From the NCBI GenBank assembly GCA_019426215.1, contig CM033399.1, positions 29,273,022 through 29,337,021 of the forward strand: a stretch of 64,000 nt of DNA, given 5' to 3'. This DNA is from Buddleja alternifolia. Its lineage: Eukaryota > Streptophyta > Magnoliopsida > Lamiales > Scrophulariaceae. The notes below the pieces were generated by a model. It was given only the letters and a program-made list of their open reading frames with translations. It did not search any database and was not told where the DNA came from. Made by a program: the position numbers and the translations under genes. Shown here in pieces: positions 23,258 through 34,326 of the stretch (its first letter is position 1; the number at the start of each line of letters is the position of its first letter).

Positions 23258-23982
23258 CATGTCCCCCCCCCCACCGCCACCGCCACCTCCATCGCCGTTG
23301 GTGGTGGCGGCAGTGGAGATGGGGGGTTGGAAGGTGTGTTTTGGGGGGGGGGGGGGTGCAAGAAGAAGATGAACAGTTGATCATCTTCCTTTTCTTTTCT
23401 TTTTTTTTTGTTTTTTATTATTTTATTAATATTTTGAATTTCTTTTTTTTTAATGGCGATTGAGATTCACTCGCCACTCCTATGGGACCAAAAGTGAGAT
23501 TTGGGATCAAAAGTGTCACTTTTTCAATCCTATGGGACTAAAAGTGTTAAAAAAAGTCCTACGGGACTAAAAGTGTTTGGGGCGACTCCTATGAGACCAA
23601 AAATGAATTTTTCCCTATATACAAGTTTGTGATGTGTAGGTAAAAGAGATAAGTCAACTATTCTAAATATACATTTGGAAGTAGAATAAATCATGATCCT
23701 TCCATCTTGAGCTATAAGTAATATGGTATAAATGATGGCTCTGCTAGCATGATCCCCGCTGGTCCGTATATAGAAAGTATATCTCTCGATTGATTCTTGT
23801 CTAATCTTGCTCCCAGGCTTGCCTTATATAGCTTGCTCCACCTGTTCGGGCGAACTTCCAGCTAAATAGAATTTGGATAGAATGTCTTCTAAAATGATCC
23901 GGGTCCACGATGACGTTTGGCGTAGGCCCATAAAGTATTGGATTGACTAGATTAGCCCAAAGACCAATTTCAACCCACATCA

Positions 23983-25265
23983 CATATATTTGGATATGGG
24001 TTGCTTAAATTACTAGCTTAAAAAACATTATTTTATTATATAGATAAAGAGTACATACATTCATGTGCATAGACAATTATATCTATGGAATTTGATATTG
24101 ATACTCCACAAATTACTATAGGAGCTTCATCTTCAATTTTTTATCTAAAATATGACAAGAATGCCTGTAAATCCCAAATAAATAGATTATAATTTTCGAA
24201 AGTCAAAACAAAGCAAAAACATTATCAAGTTGTAGATGTTACTCTTTACTATTTTATATCAAAATTAATTCATTTAAAATATAACGCATCATCCACAAAA
24301 TAAATCATTAGTATGTTAAATTTGAAAAATGACAAAAAAAGAAGAAGAGTTAAATTTGAAAAAGACAATTATAACATAAACCAACAAAAAGCTGATTTCA
24401 ACTTAAATCTTTTTTAGTTTTACTGCATATTAGCACCGAGTAATCAACTTCTAATCCTTGTTCTTCAAAAATATTCATCAATGATAAATACATAAAAAAA
24501 AAATATTCAATCAGTCTTGCCTCTATTAAAAAAAAATTACAATGATAGAAATAGTTAATACTTTTTAAACTACATATAAATAAACAAAATATATGAGTAT
24601 TTCATATTTGAATATACAAACAGTTAAAAAATATTTTCGTTTATCGTGATTTAATATTCATATCATATAATTTTGTGCTTGAGTAAAAATATATATTTTA
24701 CATTATTGTGCAATTCATAAGCATGTTCTCTAGAAAAATTAAAGAGTGATTTCCAATATCATTTCATAAAAAGAAAAAGTTCATGGTGGGGAAATAAAAA
24801 TAAATGAAGAAAAAAAGTTGATGGTGAGAAATAATAATATATGAGGTACAAACATTTTATTGATTACAAATATATATTTGTTTTAATAAAATTTAGGTTA
24901 TTCTTGTTTGTAAGTGGGTGTTGTCATTTTCTTGGAGAAAGAAACAAAAATTGAGCTGATATAGTAATTTGTGGAGTTTCAATATCAATTCTCTTGTGTT
25001 ATTATAATTTTCTCCGAAAACATTTTGCTCATATAAAAAATACATGAAAATTTATGGAATTCAACATATTAGAAGAAGTCCATTTACTCACACAAACTCT
25101 AGTAAAACAAATCACTCTCCAATTACATTTTATTGAACACGAACTAAAAATAATTTTATTCTACATTAGCTGAAATAAGCTCAAACCACGACTATGGGGA
25201 TGTCAATCATCATGTTCCAAACACTTGCACTTGTTGGTTAAGATTCTCGATGAGTAATTAGGATC
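23983..25265. other. AT-rich intergenic DNA with a possible MITE
   Basis: No gene seen. An imperfect inverted repeat of about 50 bp (24085-24135 against 24950-25000, sharing CTCCACAAATTACTATA) would bound an element of about 0.9 kb. I find no clear target duplication, so its nature is open. Confidence 0.4.
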
Positions 25266-25565
25266 CTAATTCAAGCACAAATATGTCTCGTTTTCGTCTT
25301 TGTTCGCCACTCGAAACGACGAGTTAGAAATCGATTGCCATTTGCTCCGGGAACCGGTGCAATCGGAGGAAAGAGTCACTGGAATCCCATCTCTGACTGC
25401 CGATAGACATAATTCAGTTCCGGTTAACCGGATAGCATTTCCATTTCCGGCGTGATTCCATTTTCTGTAACTCCAGCAATCACTATGATGGACCCTGGAA
25501 TTTTTGTCCACATGCATGCACCTTCCGCTCCATGGATGGTACATTATGTAATATGATGGCCCCAT
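25266..25565 (-). pseudogene. Beta-trefoil (ricin-B-like) lectin domain fragment
   Basis: A 99-codon frame beginning MGPSYYIMYHPWSGRCMHVD and containing a cysteine- and tryptophan-rich carbohydrate-binding-like fold: CWSYRKWNHAGNGNAIRLTG, LCLSAVRDGIPVTLSSDCTG, SKWQSIS, TYLCLN. The repeated C/W spacing recalls the C-terminal lectin-like domain found on plant GH5 cellulase-like proteins. No catalytic domain is found next to it, and its 5' flank is cut by a MITE at 25590, so I read it as a gene fragment. The domain call is from memory of the family and is tentative. It is not evidence of a toxin. Confidence 0.5.
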
Positions 25566-25589
25566 TGAGCTAGGATCTATATTTATAAT

Positions 25590-25963
25590 GGGGTAATTGC
25601 ATAAAACCCCCTATATTATTTCGAAAATGTTAAAAACCCTCATGTGTTAACGAAATAGGCTAATCACCCCCCCTGTGTTCTTAAAAAGTGAAGTCAAATT
25701 CCATTAAAAAACGAATGCGTATTTCATGTTTTTCATCTTTATTGACATGCTCATTTGTCATTTATATACTCTTCATGCTTTATAAAAGGTAAATAGTGTT
25801 AATTCACCCAAAAAAAAACACATATTTTCTTCTATTATTTTAACAAAATTTGGCCTTTTTTCACACTTTTTAGGAATACAGGGGGGTGATTAGCCTATTT
25901 CGTTAACACAGAGAGTTTTTACCATTTTCGAAATAATACAGGGGGGTTTTATGCAATTATCCC
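25590..25963. mobile_element. MITE, Mutator-like, about 105-bp terminal inverted repeats
   Basis: Ends GGGGTAATTGCATAAAAC and, reversed, GGGATAATTGCATAAAAC; the inverted repeats run about 105 bp. Flanks show TTTATAAT and TTTATAAAT, an imperfect duplication. The interior is about 160 bp and noncoding. Confidence 0.75.
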
Positions 25964-26275
25964 TTTATAAATACATACGAATTAGTTACATGTAATACAA
26001 AAATTCTCGAAACAGATTTGGCTAAATTCAAATTAATCCTGATATTTCTGTAAAAAAAAAAAATACAAATAGCAAAGAAGATTATGAACGAAAGTGAACT
26101 TGTTGCTCGTCCGCAACAATTAATTTTAGTAAAGATTTGAGAATTATAATATGTGCCTACTTTTGCTAAGTTCTAATGTAATCCAGAAAGCGTGCAAATT
26201 ACTTACCCAAAAAAAAAAAAGTGTAAATTATATTTCTGGCAATTAGGAATATGGATTTTTTCGAATCCCTGAGTT
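25964..26275. other. Intergenic, nothing recognised
   Basis: AT-rich sequence with short A-runs. No coding frame, repeat pair or RNA gene seen. Confidence 0.5.
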
Positions 26276-26293
26276 ATAATTAAGATTAGCTGC

Positions 26294-26500
26294 TCAGATG
26301 AGTCCTAGCCCTATTGGCGAAGTTGATGCTTCAAAATATTAGAGGTCTTGTGTTCTATTCCCACCTATAGCGTGTGGGTCTTTCTCTACTTTATCGGTAG
26401 TTGTTACTGTTGTAAATTAGTATAGTGCTATATGTTGATTGATGATTCATATTCATGATTTAATTGATACATGTAATCTATTATCTCAAAAAAAATTTAA
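26294..26500 (+). mobile_element. SINE-like insertion with 18-bp target duplication
   Basis: A 207-bp segment with a degenerate tRNA-like head (TAGCCCTATTGG and a weak B-box-like GTTCTATTC near 26350) and an A-rich end (CTCAAAAAAAA). It is flanked by the perfect 18-bp direct repeat ATAATTAAGATTAGCTGC at 26276-26293 and 26501-26518. Long duplications and an A-tail are typical of retroposition. Confidence 0.7.
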
Positions 26501-26514
26501 ATAATTAAGATTAG

Positions 26515-26869
26515 CTGCACCATGCACATTTAATTTTTTGCAAATTTGTTGCAAAATCAGAACGAAAAAACTCATTGACAAATTTGACCAAAGGCTATAT
26601 TAAAAGTATATTGTTTCATAGCTAAATTTGTTTAACACGAATTTTGATCCAAGAAAATTGCCTCTTTTGCTATTTGGTATTTTTCTTGAACCTGCACCAT
26701 GCACATTTAATTTTTTGGAAATTTGTTGCAAAATCAGAATGAAAAAACTCATTGATAAATTTGACCAAAGGCCATATTATAAGTATATTGTTTCATAGCT
26801 AAATTTGTTTAACACGAATTTTGATCCAAGAAAATTGCCTCTTTTGCTAGTTGGTGTTTTTCTTGAACC
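26515..26869. repeat. Tandem duplication, 177-bp unit, two copies
   Basis: The copies start at 26515 and 26692, each beginning CTGCACCATGCACATTTAA, and differ at only a few positions. Noncoding. Confidence 0.9.
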
Positions 26870-27274
26870 TGGGAGGTGAACCAACCTCATATAAATACAA
26901 TAACTCCTATTTTTTCAAGTAATTAATTACTATCATTAAAACAAATGCAAAATCATGTAAAGTAATAATTAAAAATACATACAGTTATAATTATTTGCAA
27001 AAATTTAACAACATATATCCACATAATAGAAACTACAAATAAAGTATCTGGGAATTATCAGGGTGTACATTCTCGTATTTTATTTTGCTAGAGCGCGTGT
27101 CTTAACAAAATAGATTGTGACTTCTTAATTAGTTACTCTCCACATTTTTATATCTAATAATAAAAATTTTAAAAAAGGAAAATCTTGATCTATAAACAAA
27201 AACAAAAAAATATATATTCATATATATGTTACCTTGAATAAGCACTTAAAAAAATAATTATCCAGTAACCAAAG

Positions 27275-27476
27275 ACATGTTGGTCTAATGGTATCCACCT
27301 CCCACTTTATGTGAGAAGTCCTAGGTTCGAATCCAGGCTGCCACAAGTTGTGGATCTCCTCTCTTTTATGGAGCTAGATAGAGTCTTTATAGCTCATGAC
27401 TATGACTATCAATTCTGGGTTGTTGGGCTATATATTTAGGATATCCCTCTTCATCTTGAATTTGAAAAAAAAAAAA
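27275..27476 (+). mobile_element. tRNA-derived SINE
   Basis: Pol III A box TGGTCTAATGG (27281-27291) and B box GTTCGAATC (27325-27333) at tRNA spacing, followed by about 130 bp of unrelated body and a run of A at 27465-27475. The absence of an acceptor stem and the A-tail argue for a SINE rather than a tRNA gene. No target duplication found. Confidence 0.7.
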
Positions 27477-27847
27477 GCCTACTTCGTTTTGAGTTTCTTG
27501 CATAATGCTGTCACAAGATTTAGTGAGAGATTGGTTCAACCATATAGACCCTTGTCCCTCTCTCTTTCTTCCTATATCTCTAGTGTCACTTTTCATATAT
27601 TTGGTCGAGTCTTGCACTAAAAGTTTCAAAGGAGTGTAGCCTTTTGAAAGCCTTTGTATCCTAGAGGTGTAATTCTTGAGGCCATCTACATATTAGTGGG
27701 AGAAATATATACCTTAAAGATAGCATTTTTAAAGGTGTGCATAACCTATTATTTTTCTGAGAATTGTTCCATACCCACATTTTATTCAACAATTTTTTAA
27801 GGTATATATTTTTTGAAATAGAGTCGGTTCTTGTGAAAACACAATTG

Positions 27848-28641
27848 CATGGGGAGACAAACTAGAACGTCTAAATGGGATGAATTACAAATGTTGCAGT
27901 CTCAATCTTGAATACCTACTAACGATTGATAAGATTTTCTATGTTCTGACAGAATCGTGTCCATCCGATGCTCCAAGTTCTGCTCCGAGTACTGAACCAA
28001 ATTTCGGTACCAGCTCCGGTCCTACTACCAGTGTTGCTGATGCACAAAAGACTGAGGTAGATGCAAAGGTGAAGAAGTGGAAGGATGACTGACTTCATAT
28101 GCCACTATACTATTCTCCAGTCGCTCAACAATACTTTGTTCAACGTGTTTGACATTCACAAAACAGTCGCCAAACTTTGGAATCATTTTTGGCTAACAAG
28201 TATTTGAAATACAAGATGGTTGAATCTAAACCTGTCATTGATCAAGTTAATGAACTTAATGATATTGCAACGGAATGTGCCGATGGGCACCGAAATTTTT
28301 CAAGTTTCTACCATCAATCGGAAACTTCCACCATTCTTGGAAGGATTATCAAAAGAAGTTGAAACACAAGAAGAAGTCTATCACTTTAGATGAACTTCTT
28401 CAAGGCATCCAAATTGAGATTGAAAGTCTTAAAAATGATGATTCAACTATGGATAAAAATGATGTATAAACTACTTAGAAGAGAAAAGTGGTCCTGGAAC
28501 TTCCATGAAACCATGGAAAGTTCAAGAAAAAAAGAAGAACTATAATTCTAAGAGGAATGACGGGAACGCCAAAAAGAAGAAGAAGGGTTCTTGTTTTGTG
28601 TGTGGTAAATGTGGACATTTTGCCAAGGAATGTCGTTATTG
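27848..28641 (+). pseudogene. Element D gag, broken
   Basis: Copia-type gag in pieces. The start region encodes NGMNYKCCSLNLEYLLT, near the usual copia gag beginning. The middle (28177-28469) matches the copia gag core (KYLKYKMVESKPVIDQVNEL, then SITLDELLQGIQIE). The CCHC zinc knuckle CFVCGKCGHFAKEC is at about 28594-28635. Stops and frameshifts (28092, 28360, 28467) break it. Confidence 0.78.
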
Positions 28642-31471
28642 AAAGACACATAAGAAAGAGGATGAGACAAACATAATTGTAGATGATCTTGTTGGTATGT
28701 TTACTGAAGTTTATCTTATTGGTTAAGCCGACACCGATTGACGGGTGGATTCGGGTGCAACATGTCATGTTACTCCAAATCGGAATGTGTTTTAGACGCA
28801 CGAAGAATTAGATGAGGCTAAAACTGTCTACATGGGAAATTCTTCAACAAGCGTGGCTTTGGGCAAAGGAATGGTGATGCTTCCCCTCACTTTCGAGAAG
28901 TCATTAACTTTGAAGGATGTTTATTACATTCCTTCTATTAGAAAAAATCTTGTATCGATCTCTAAGTTGGACTCTTATGGTTTTAAAGTGGCTTTTGGAT
29001 CTCAACAAGTGATTATTACTAAGAAAGGGTCATTTGTTGGGAAATGCTACATTAAAGATAATTTGTACTTGTTGAGTATCAATAAAACAATTTTTAATTC
29101 TTCTTACTTTTATGGTTCAAAGTATAATTATGTAGTTGAGCATTCTAAGCATGATAAATATGAGGCCTTTGATAAGTTTAAAATCATCAAAGAAGAAGTT
29201 GAAAACCAAATTGGGGTAAGGATCAAAAGATTTAGATCCAATAGAGGTGGTGAAAATCTCTCTAATGACTTCAAAGAATTTTGTTTACAAAATGACATTA
29301 TTAGAGAGTTTTCGGCACCTAATACTCCTCCACAAAATGGAGTAGCCAAAAGTAAAAATCAATCCTTACTAGAGATGGTTAGTGTTATAATAATTCATTC
29401 AAAATTACCAATGAGTTATTCAGGTGAAGCATTATTAACATCTTGTTACATTAGTAATCGAGTTGTGTATAAAAAGCATATGAAAACTTCATATGAATCG
29501 TTTGTTAGGCACAAACCTAGCATTAAACATTTGAAAGTATGGTATTATATTGAATATGTCTTAGATGCAACTTTGAAAAGGCCTAAACTTGGTTCTAAAG
29601 CCGTGAAATCTATTTTTCTTGGTTATTCTCAAATGTATAAGGCATATAGATTTCTTAATATTAGTTCTAATAATGTATTTGAAGCTACACATGCTATTTT
29701 CTATGAACATTTAAATGTTAAAAGTCCTGATAAACTAGAACTAGATAGTGAGATCTAGTGAATTGTTAAAAGAACTTAAATTAGAATCAAATGTGTCTAA
29801 TTCGGATGATGTGGAATCTAGTTCACAAGTACATGATCCACAAGTTAATGGAGATTTAGACAAGGAAGAAAACGATGAAATAATTGAGCTAAGACAGAGT
29901 AAGAGACGTAGAATTGAAAAGCATTTTGTTCGTGATGTGTTTACATATCTTTTGGAAGAGGATCCTAAATCTTTTTAAGAAGCTATGTCTATGACTACTG
30001 CGGACATGTGGAAAAGAGCCATGGACGATGAGATAAAATCAATTCATGATAATAAAATATGGACTCTAGTTGAGCCTCCTTTTAACACTATACTTATTGG
30101 CTCTAAGTGGGTTTTGAAAAAGAAATTCAAAACGGATGGTACTATTGATAAGTACAAACCAAGGTTAGTAGCCAAATGTTTTAATCAAAAAGAAGAGATT
30201 GATTAGTTTGAGACATTTTCTCCCCTTACAAAATTCATGTCCATTAGGACTATGTTTGCGATTGCTTCCATTTATAACCTAGAGGTTCATCAAATGGATG
30301 TAAAATGGCCATCTTGAATGGTGATCTTGAAGAAGAAATTTACATACATCAACATGAGGGTTATGTTATTTAAGGTGAAGAACATAAAGTATGTAAATTG
30401 AATAAGTCATTCTACGGTCTGAAACAAGCACCTAGACAATGATATAAGAAATTCAAGAAAGAAATTAAGAAATTTGGGTTTAAGAGTAGCAAAGTAGAAA
30501 GTTGTGTTTTTACTAAGGTTAATCCTAAATATAAAGTGTTTGTGACTTTATATGTTGATGATTTGCTTGTTTTGATAGTGATATGGATTTATTTAATGTA
30601 ACCAAAAATTATTTGAGGTAAGCATTTGACATTAATGACTTAGGTCCTGTAGGTGTCATTTTGGGGGTCAAAGTTATCAAAAAGGATGGAACTTTTATTC
30701 TAACTCAATCTCATTACATAGAGAAAATATTGAAGAAGTTCAATTACTTTGATTGCAAACTGAGCAAGAGCCCAATTGATCCTCACATGAAGCTAATTGC
30801 TAAAGAAAGAGAAGCTATAAATCATGAAGAATCTACCAAAATTATTGGAAGTATAATGTTTATGGGGGAATCACACAAGACCTGATCTTGCATGTTCAAT
30901 TGGCATCACTAGCAATCCTAGTGAAGAAAATTGAAAAGAATTGAAAAGGGTACTAATGTACTTGAAGTTCACAATGAACTATGGCTTACATTATAAGTGT
31001 AATTCATCTATACTTAAATGTTATAGTGATGCAAATTGAGCATCCGGTACAACCAATTCAAAATCAACGAGTGGTTGGTTACTCACCATTGGTGGTGCCA
31101 TAGTCTCTTGGTCTTCGAAAAGGCAAACTTGTGTTGTTTTGTCGACTATGGAATCCGAGTATATAGCAATGTCTATTGTGTGCAAAGACATTATATGGTT
31201 TAGAAGATTCCTTACAACTATTCCTTTTATTGATCCTGAAAAGGTTCCTATTATTTTGTATTGTGATAATCAAGCCGCAATATATAGTACAAAGAATGAA
31301 AGAATGTCTAACCATAGTAAACATATTTCTATGAGGTATAACAATATAAGAAGTTGGGTACCGTCCTGCAAATCAAATATTAACCGATCCACTAACAAAA
31401 CCATTATCCGGAGAAAAGATAACAAAGGTTACGGGAGATATGAGACTACTACAATTCAAACAATATCTTGA
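28642..31471 (+). pseudogene. Element D pol, broken, with internal deletion in integrase
   Basis: Protease end and its flank (28740-29090, VDSGATCHVTP-like start, then LTLKDVYYIPSIRKNLVSIS). Integrase resumes directly at the central core (VRIKRFRSNRGGENLSNDF, FSAPNTPPQNGVAK), so the HHCC zinc region and the first catalytic aspartate are missing: an internal deletion near 29080-29150. RT follows with YVDDLLV near 30560. RNase H has [11 protein letters not shown] and YCDNQAA (31139-31300). Several frameshifts make it nonfunctional. Confidence 0.82.
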
Positions 31472-31914
31472 TTGAAACCAACTCTAGCTTAAGGTAAAAA
31501 TCACACATTTGTCACCTTATGTCGTAGAGTTAAAGTGCAATTCTATACAAGATATTAGCGAAATGGAAACATAGATACATTTCAAGTGCATAACTTAAAA
31601 ATAGTAGTGGTGCCATTATTTTAAAATTCCATATCTAACCTATGCACGAATTACCACAATAGGATTAGGATGAGTTTAACTAAACTCTTAATAGACTTAT
31701 AGCTAAGTGGAATGTATGTGGACATTTTTGATAAGTCTACCTATACAAGTAGAGAAGTGAGATCCTGCTTCTTACGGATTACCATCGGTACAATTCTAGA
31801 GTACTTGTGAATACTAGGATTAGGCACAAGGCCCATTTCAAAGGTGCTGCCAAGAAAGAAAGAGCAAGAACTCATACATAGTGAGAATATGCCTACTTAA
31901 CAATTTATATTCAA

Positions 31915-32400
31915 GGTGCCAAATGAAGTGATGAAGCTAACTTTCCTTCTATCCTCCGTGTCCAGGGAAACCTGGTGATATCCGTTCTGAGCATCCATTG
32001 TGTTGAGCAGCTCAAATCCTGCTGTCGAGTCAACTAGTTGATTAATCCTGGGCAATGGATAGTGGTCCTTTACTCAAGCTAGATTGAGATGTCAGAAATC
32101 GATATACATCTTCCACTTGGATCCTCCTTTTGGGACCAACACTACATTGGAAACCCACTCCGGAAATTGTATCTCCTAAATTTGTCCTACTTTTATTAAT
32201 TTATCTAATTCTTCCTTGATGACCACATCCTTTTTCGGTCCAAAATGTAGCTTCTTCTGAATAACGGGTTGTGCATCCGGGTAAACATTAAGGTGGTGAT
32301 GGATTACAACAGGGTCAATTCCTGTTAAGTCACTTGCTGACCAGGAAAAGACCTCAGCATAATCTCGTGACAATTTTATGAGCCTTTCTTTGAGGTCTTC
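31915..32400 (-). pseudogene. gypsy 2 reverse transcriptase, N-terminal part
   Basis: RT start region: a frame at 32176-32373 encodes ASDLTGIDPVVIHHHLNVYP and DVVIKEELDKLIKVGQI, the conserved linker and first RT motif. Another frame further down covers the equivalent of the LLNTMDAQNGYHQ block near 31970-32010. The YVDD catalytic box and everything after it are absent. Stops lie at about 32175 and 32060. Confidence 0.75.
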
Positions 32401-32589
32401 TTACAGGTGAAATCCAATCCTTACTGTTTTTTAAGCATCTCCCAGTATGATTTCCACGCTCATGAGTTCTCTTATAGGTTCCTCATGCGCGAGTATCTAT
32501 TTTTCTAACTCTCCTTCTCCTTTTTTAGGTTTGCGCTTTTTGTCCTCCATTGTCCTATCTCCTCTTTTTAGTGATGTTAAATAGCATTG

Positions 32590-33107
32590 TCACCCCGCAT
32601 ATTGATCTCCGATAACTTCTACTACTCCTTGGGGTGTAGAGAATTTCATCTTTATATGAGGGATGGATATCACAGCTCTAAATAGTATTAGAGCGGGCCT
32701 TTCTAGAATTACATTATAGGCTGAGGGAATATCTACCACCAAGAATTTCACCAGCTCAGTTACCCGGTTTGGTGTTTGGCCTAGTGACATGGGTAATGTG
32801 ATTTTCCCTATAGGTAAAACTGATTCTCCTACAAAACCATGTAGCGGGGTGTTTACCGCTTCCAATTTAGCATCCCCAAAGTCATCTACTGGAATCCTTG
32901 GTAGAAAAGGATATCCACTGAACTCCCACTATCGACAAACACCCTTTGCACATTATAATTAGCTATGGTGGTCGTGATGACCAAGGCATCGTTGTGAGGT
33001 GTCTGGATAGTTGAGTTGTCCTCCTTGCCAATGCAAATTTCCTCCTGAGGACGATCTTGGCTAACATTTAGGAAGAATGCAGGGGCCATTTTCCACTTGC
33101 CGCGCAC
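32590..33107 (-). pseudogene. gypsy 2 aspartic protease region
   Basis: The frame at 32886-33107 holds the active-site motif VFVDSGSSVDILFYQGFQ with the catalytic aspartate intact, unlike element 1. A second frame at 32590-32865 continues with VDIPSAYNVILERPALILF. A frameshift near 32870-32890 separates them. The enzyme would cut the Gag-Pol polyprotein; here it cannot be made as one piece. Confidence 0.8.
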
Positions 33108-34326
33108 TTCGTGGTAAAGCTCTCCGTGATTCCAGCCCTCTAGATATCATGGAATTGTTGCTAATGACTTATTTCCATCCATGCTGGAGGGAGTTTTTGC
33201 ATTATTTCTTTCTCTAAGGGGCTTACCCCTATGGGCTGCCGAAAATGTTCCTGGTTTCCTAGCCCAGCTCTTCCTAATCCTTTTCCTGAAGCTCTTCCTC
33301 TTCCTCGGCCTGGATACTAGGATGTTCCGCTTTCTTTGAATGAAGATCCATTATTGTTGCTATTTTCCACTGGACTATTGTTTATCAAAAACTCCTTAAA
33401 GCCTCCTGCTTTATCTAAATATTCCAGCTCCAGATCTAGCACTCTACAGTCATCCATATGGTGACCAGTTTCCCAGTGGTATCAACAATAAGGTCTATTT
33501 GAAGCATTTAGAGTCATTTCCTGTGCTAGTTGGCCATCGTATTAGGCGTTTGTTTTCGACCTCCATCAATTGTTGCATTAAACTCCTGGCTGCGGGAAAG
33601 GGAGGTCAAAATGATCGTCGACCTCTGGTCATGGGTCCTTTAGAATGCCATCTCCTTAATCCACCATGGTTAGGATTTCCTTGATTTTCTCCTTCTTTCC
33701 TTTCCTTTTTTATTTCTGCTCTCCTAGTCAATTGAGCATTGTCCATGTTAACATACTTTTCCGCCCGACTAAGCAACTCGTCGAAGTTTTTAGCTGGTTT
33801 TTTAGTTAAAGATTTGAACAAATCCCCCTCACGCAAGCCCTGGGTAAAAGCACTTGTTTTCAGATCGGCAGTAGCTGATGGCACCTTTAGAGTAGCAGCA
33901 TTAAACCTTTTCACATAAGATCGCAAAGTCTCATCTCCTTTTTGTTTATGTTAAAGAGGCTAAGTGGGTTTGCTCATACCTTTTGCTGCTAGCAAATTGG
34001 TGGAGAAATTTTGTGCTGAATTCCAGGAAGGATCCAATAAATCCTTCAGGTAGCTGGTTGAACCACAACTGTGCCGACTTAGTCAGTGTTGGTAGGAACA
34101 CCCGGCATTTAATGGTGTCTAAGTACCTATGCAATAAAGCATAATTTCTGAAAGTGTACAAGTGATCCTCGGGGTCTGATATACCAGTGTAGGTCATCAT
34201 AGAGTAGGTTTTGAAATCTCGTGGCAATTCCTCCTGCATTATGGAATTAGGAAATGGAATTCCTCGATCAGCATGTACTTTTCCTCCAGCCATCTTCTTG
34301 TCCATTTCTTCCATCCTTTTTACCAT
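33108..34326 (-). pseudogene. gypsy 2 gag core, broken
   Basis: Gag frames at 33946-34326 (MVKRMEEMDKKMAGGKVHAD, YTGISDPEDHLYTFRNYALL, LWFNQLPEGFIGSFLEFSTK) and 33606-33926 (TLRSYVKRFNAATLKVPSAT region) align with gag of element 1. A frameshift near 33935 and later stops break it. The basic C-terminal part continues to about 33110 in pieces. Confidence 0.8.

Larger units (their letters stand above)
20689..23615. mobile_element. Mutator-like nonautonomous element with long terminal inverted repeats
   Basis: Termini GAGAAAACTTAACTTTTGG and, on the other strand, GGGAAAAATTCATTTTTGG start imperfect inverted repeats of roughly 180-270 bp, built from repeats of a TTTTGGTCCCATAGGAG-like unit. It is flanked by the 10-bp duplication TATATACAAG (20679-20688 and 23616-23625); 9-10 bp is typical of the Mutator superfamily. 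Discounting the LTR nested in it, the element is about 0.76 kb. The core is GC-rich. No transposase is seen. Confidence 0.8.
5845..23982 (-). mobile_element. gypsy 1 5' LTR, split into four pieces by nested insertions
   Basis: Read on the minus strand the LTR starts TGATGTGGGTTG at 23982 and ends ACACACATCA at 5845. Its pieces are 23616-23982, 20544-20688, 6425-6441 and 5845-5874. They align in this order with the intact LTR of the second gypsy element (35198-35736) and with the solo LTR at 5875-6424. Without insertions and duplicated target bases the total is about 539 bp, the same as the 539-bp LTR at 35198-35736. Every break coincides with an insertion carrying its own target-site duplication. 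Confidence 0.85.
27848..31915 (+). mobile_element. Copia element D, decayed, no LTRs seen
   Basis: Gag, then protease, integrase, RT and RNase H in copia order on the plus strand, followed by 3' noncoding DNA to about 31915, where gypsy element 2 begins abruptly. No LTR or primer site is recognised at the left end. The integrase N-terminal half is missing. The 3' tail has weak similarity to the tail of element E (both hold GATACTAGGAT- or GAATACTAGGAT-like runs before a GGCACAAGGCC-like run). Confidence 0.82.

Noticed and set aside
27281..27340. A nuclear tRNA gene, from good A and B boxes.
   Set aside because: No pairing acceptor stem, and a non-tRNA body with an A-tail follows. SINE fits better.
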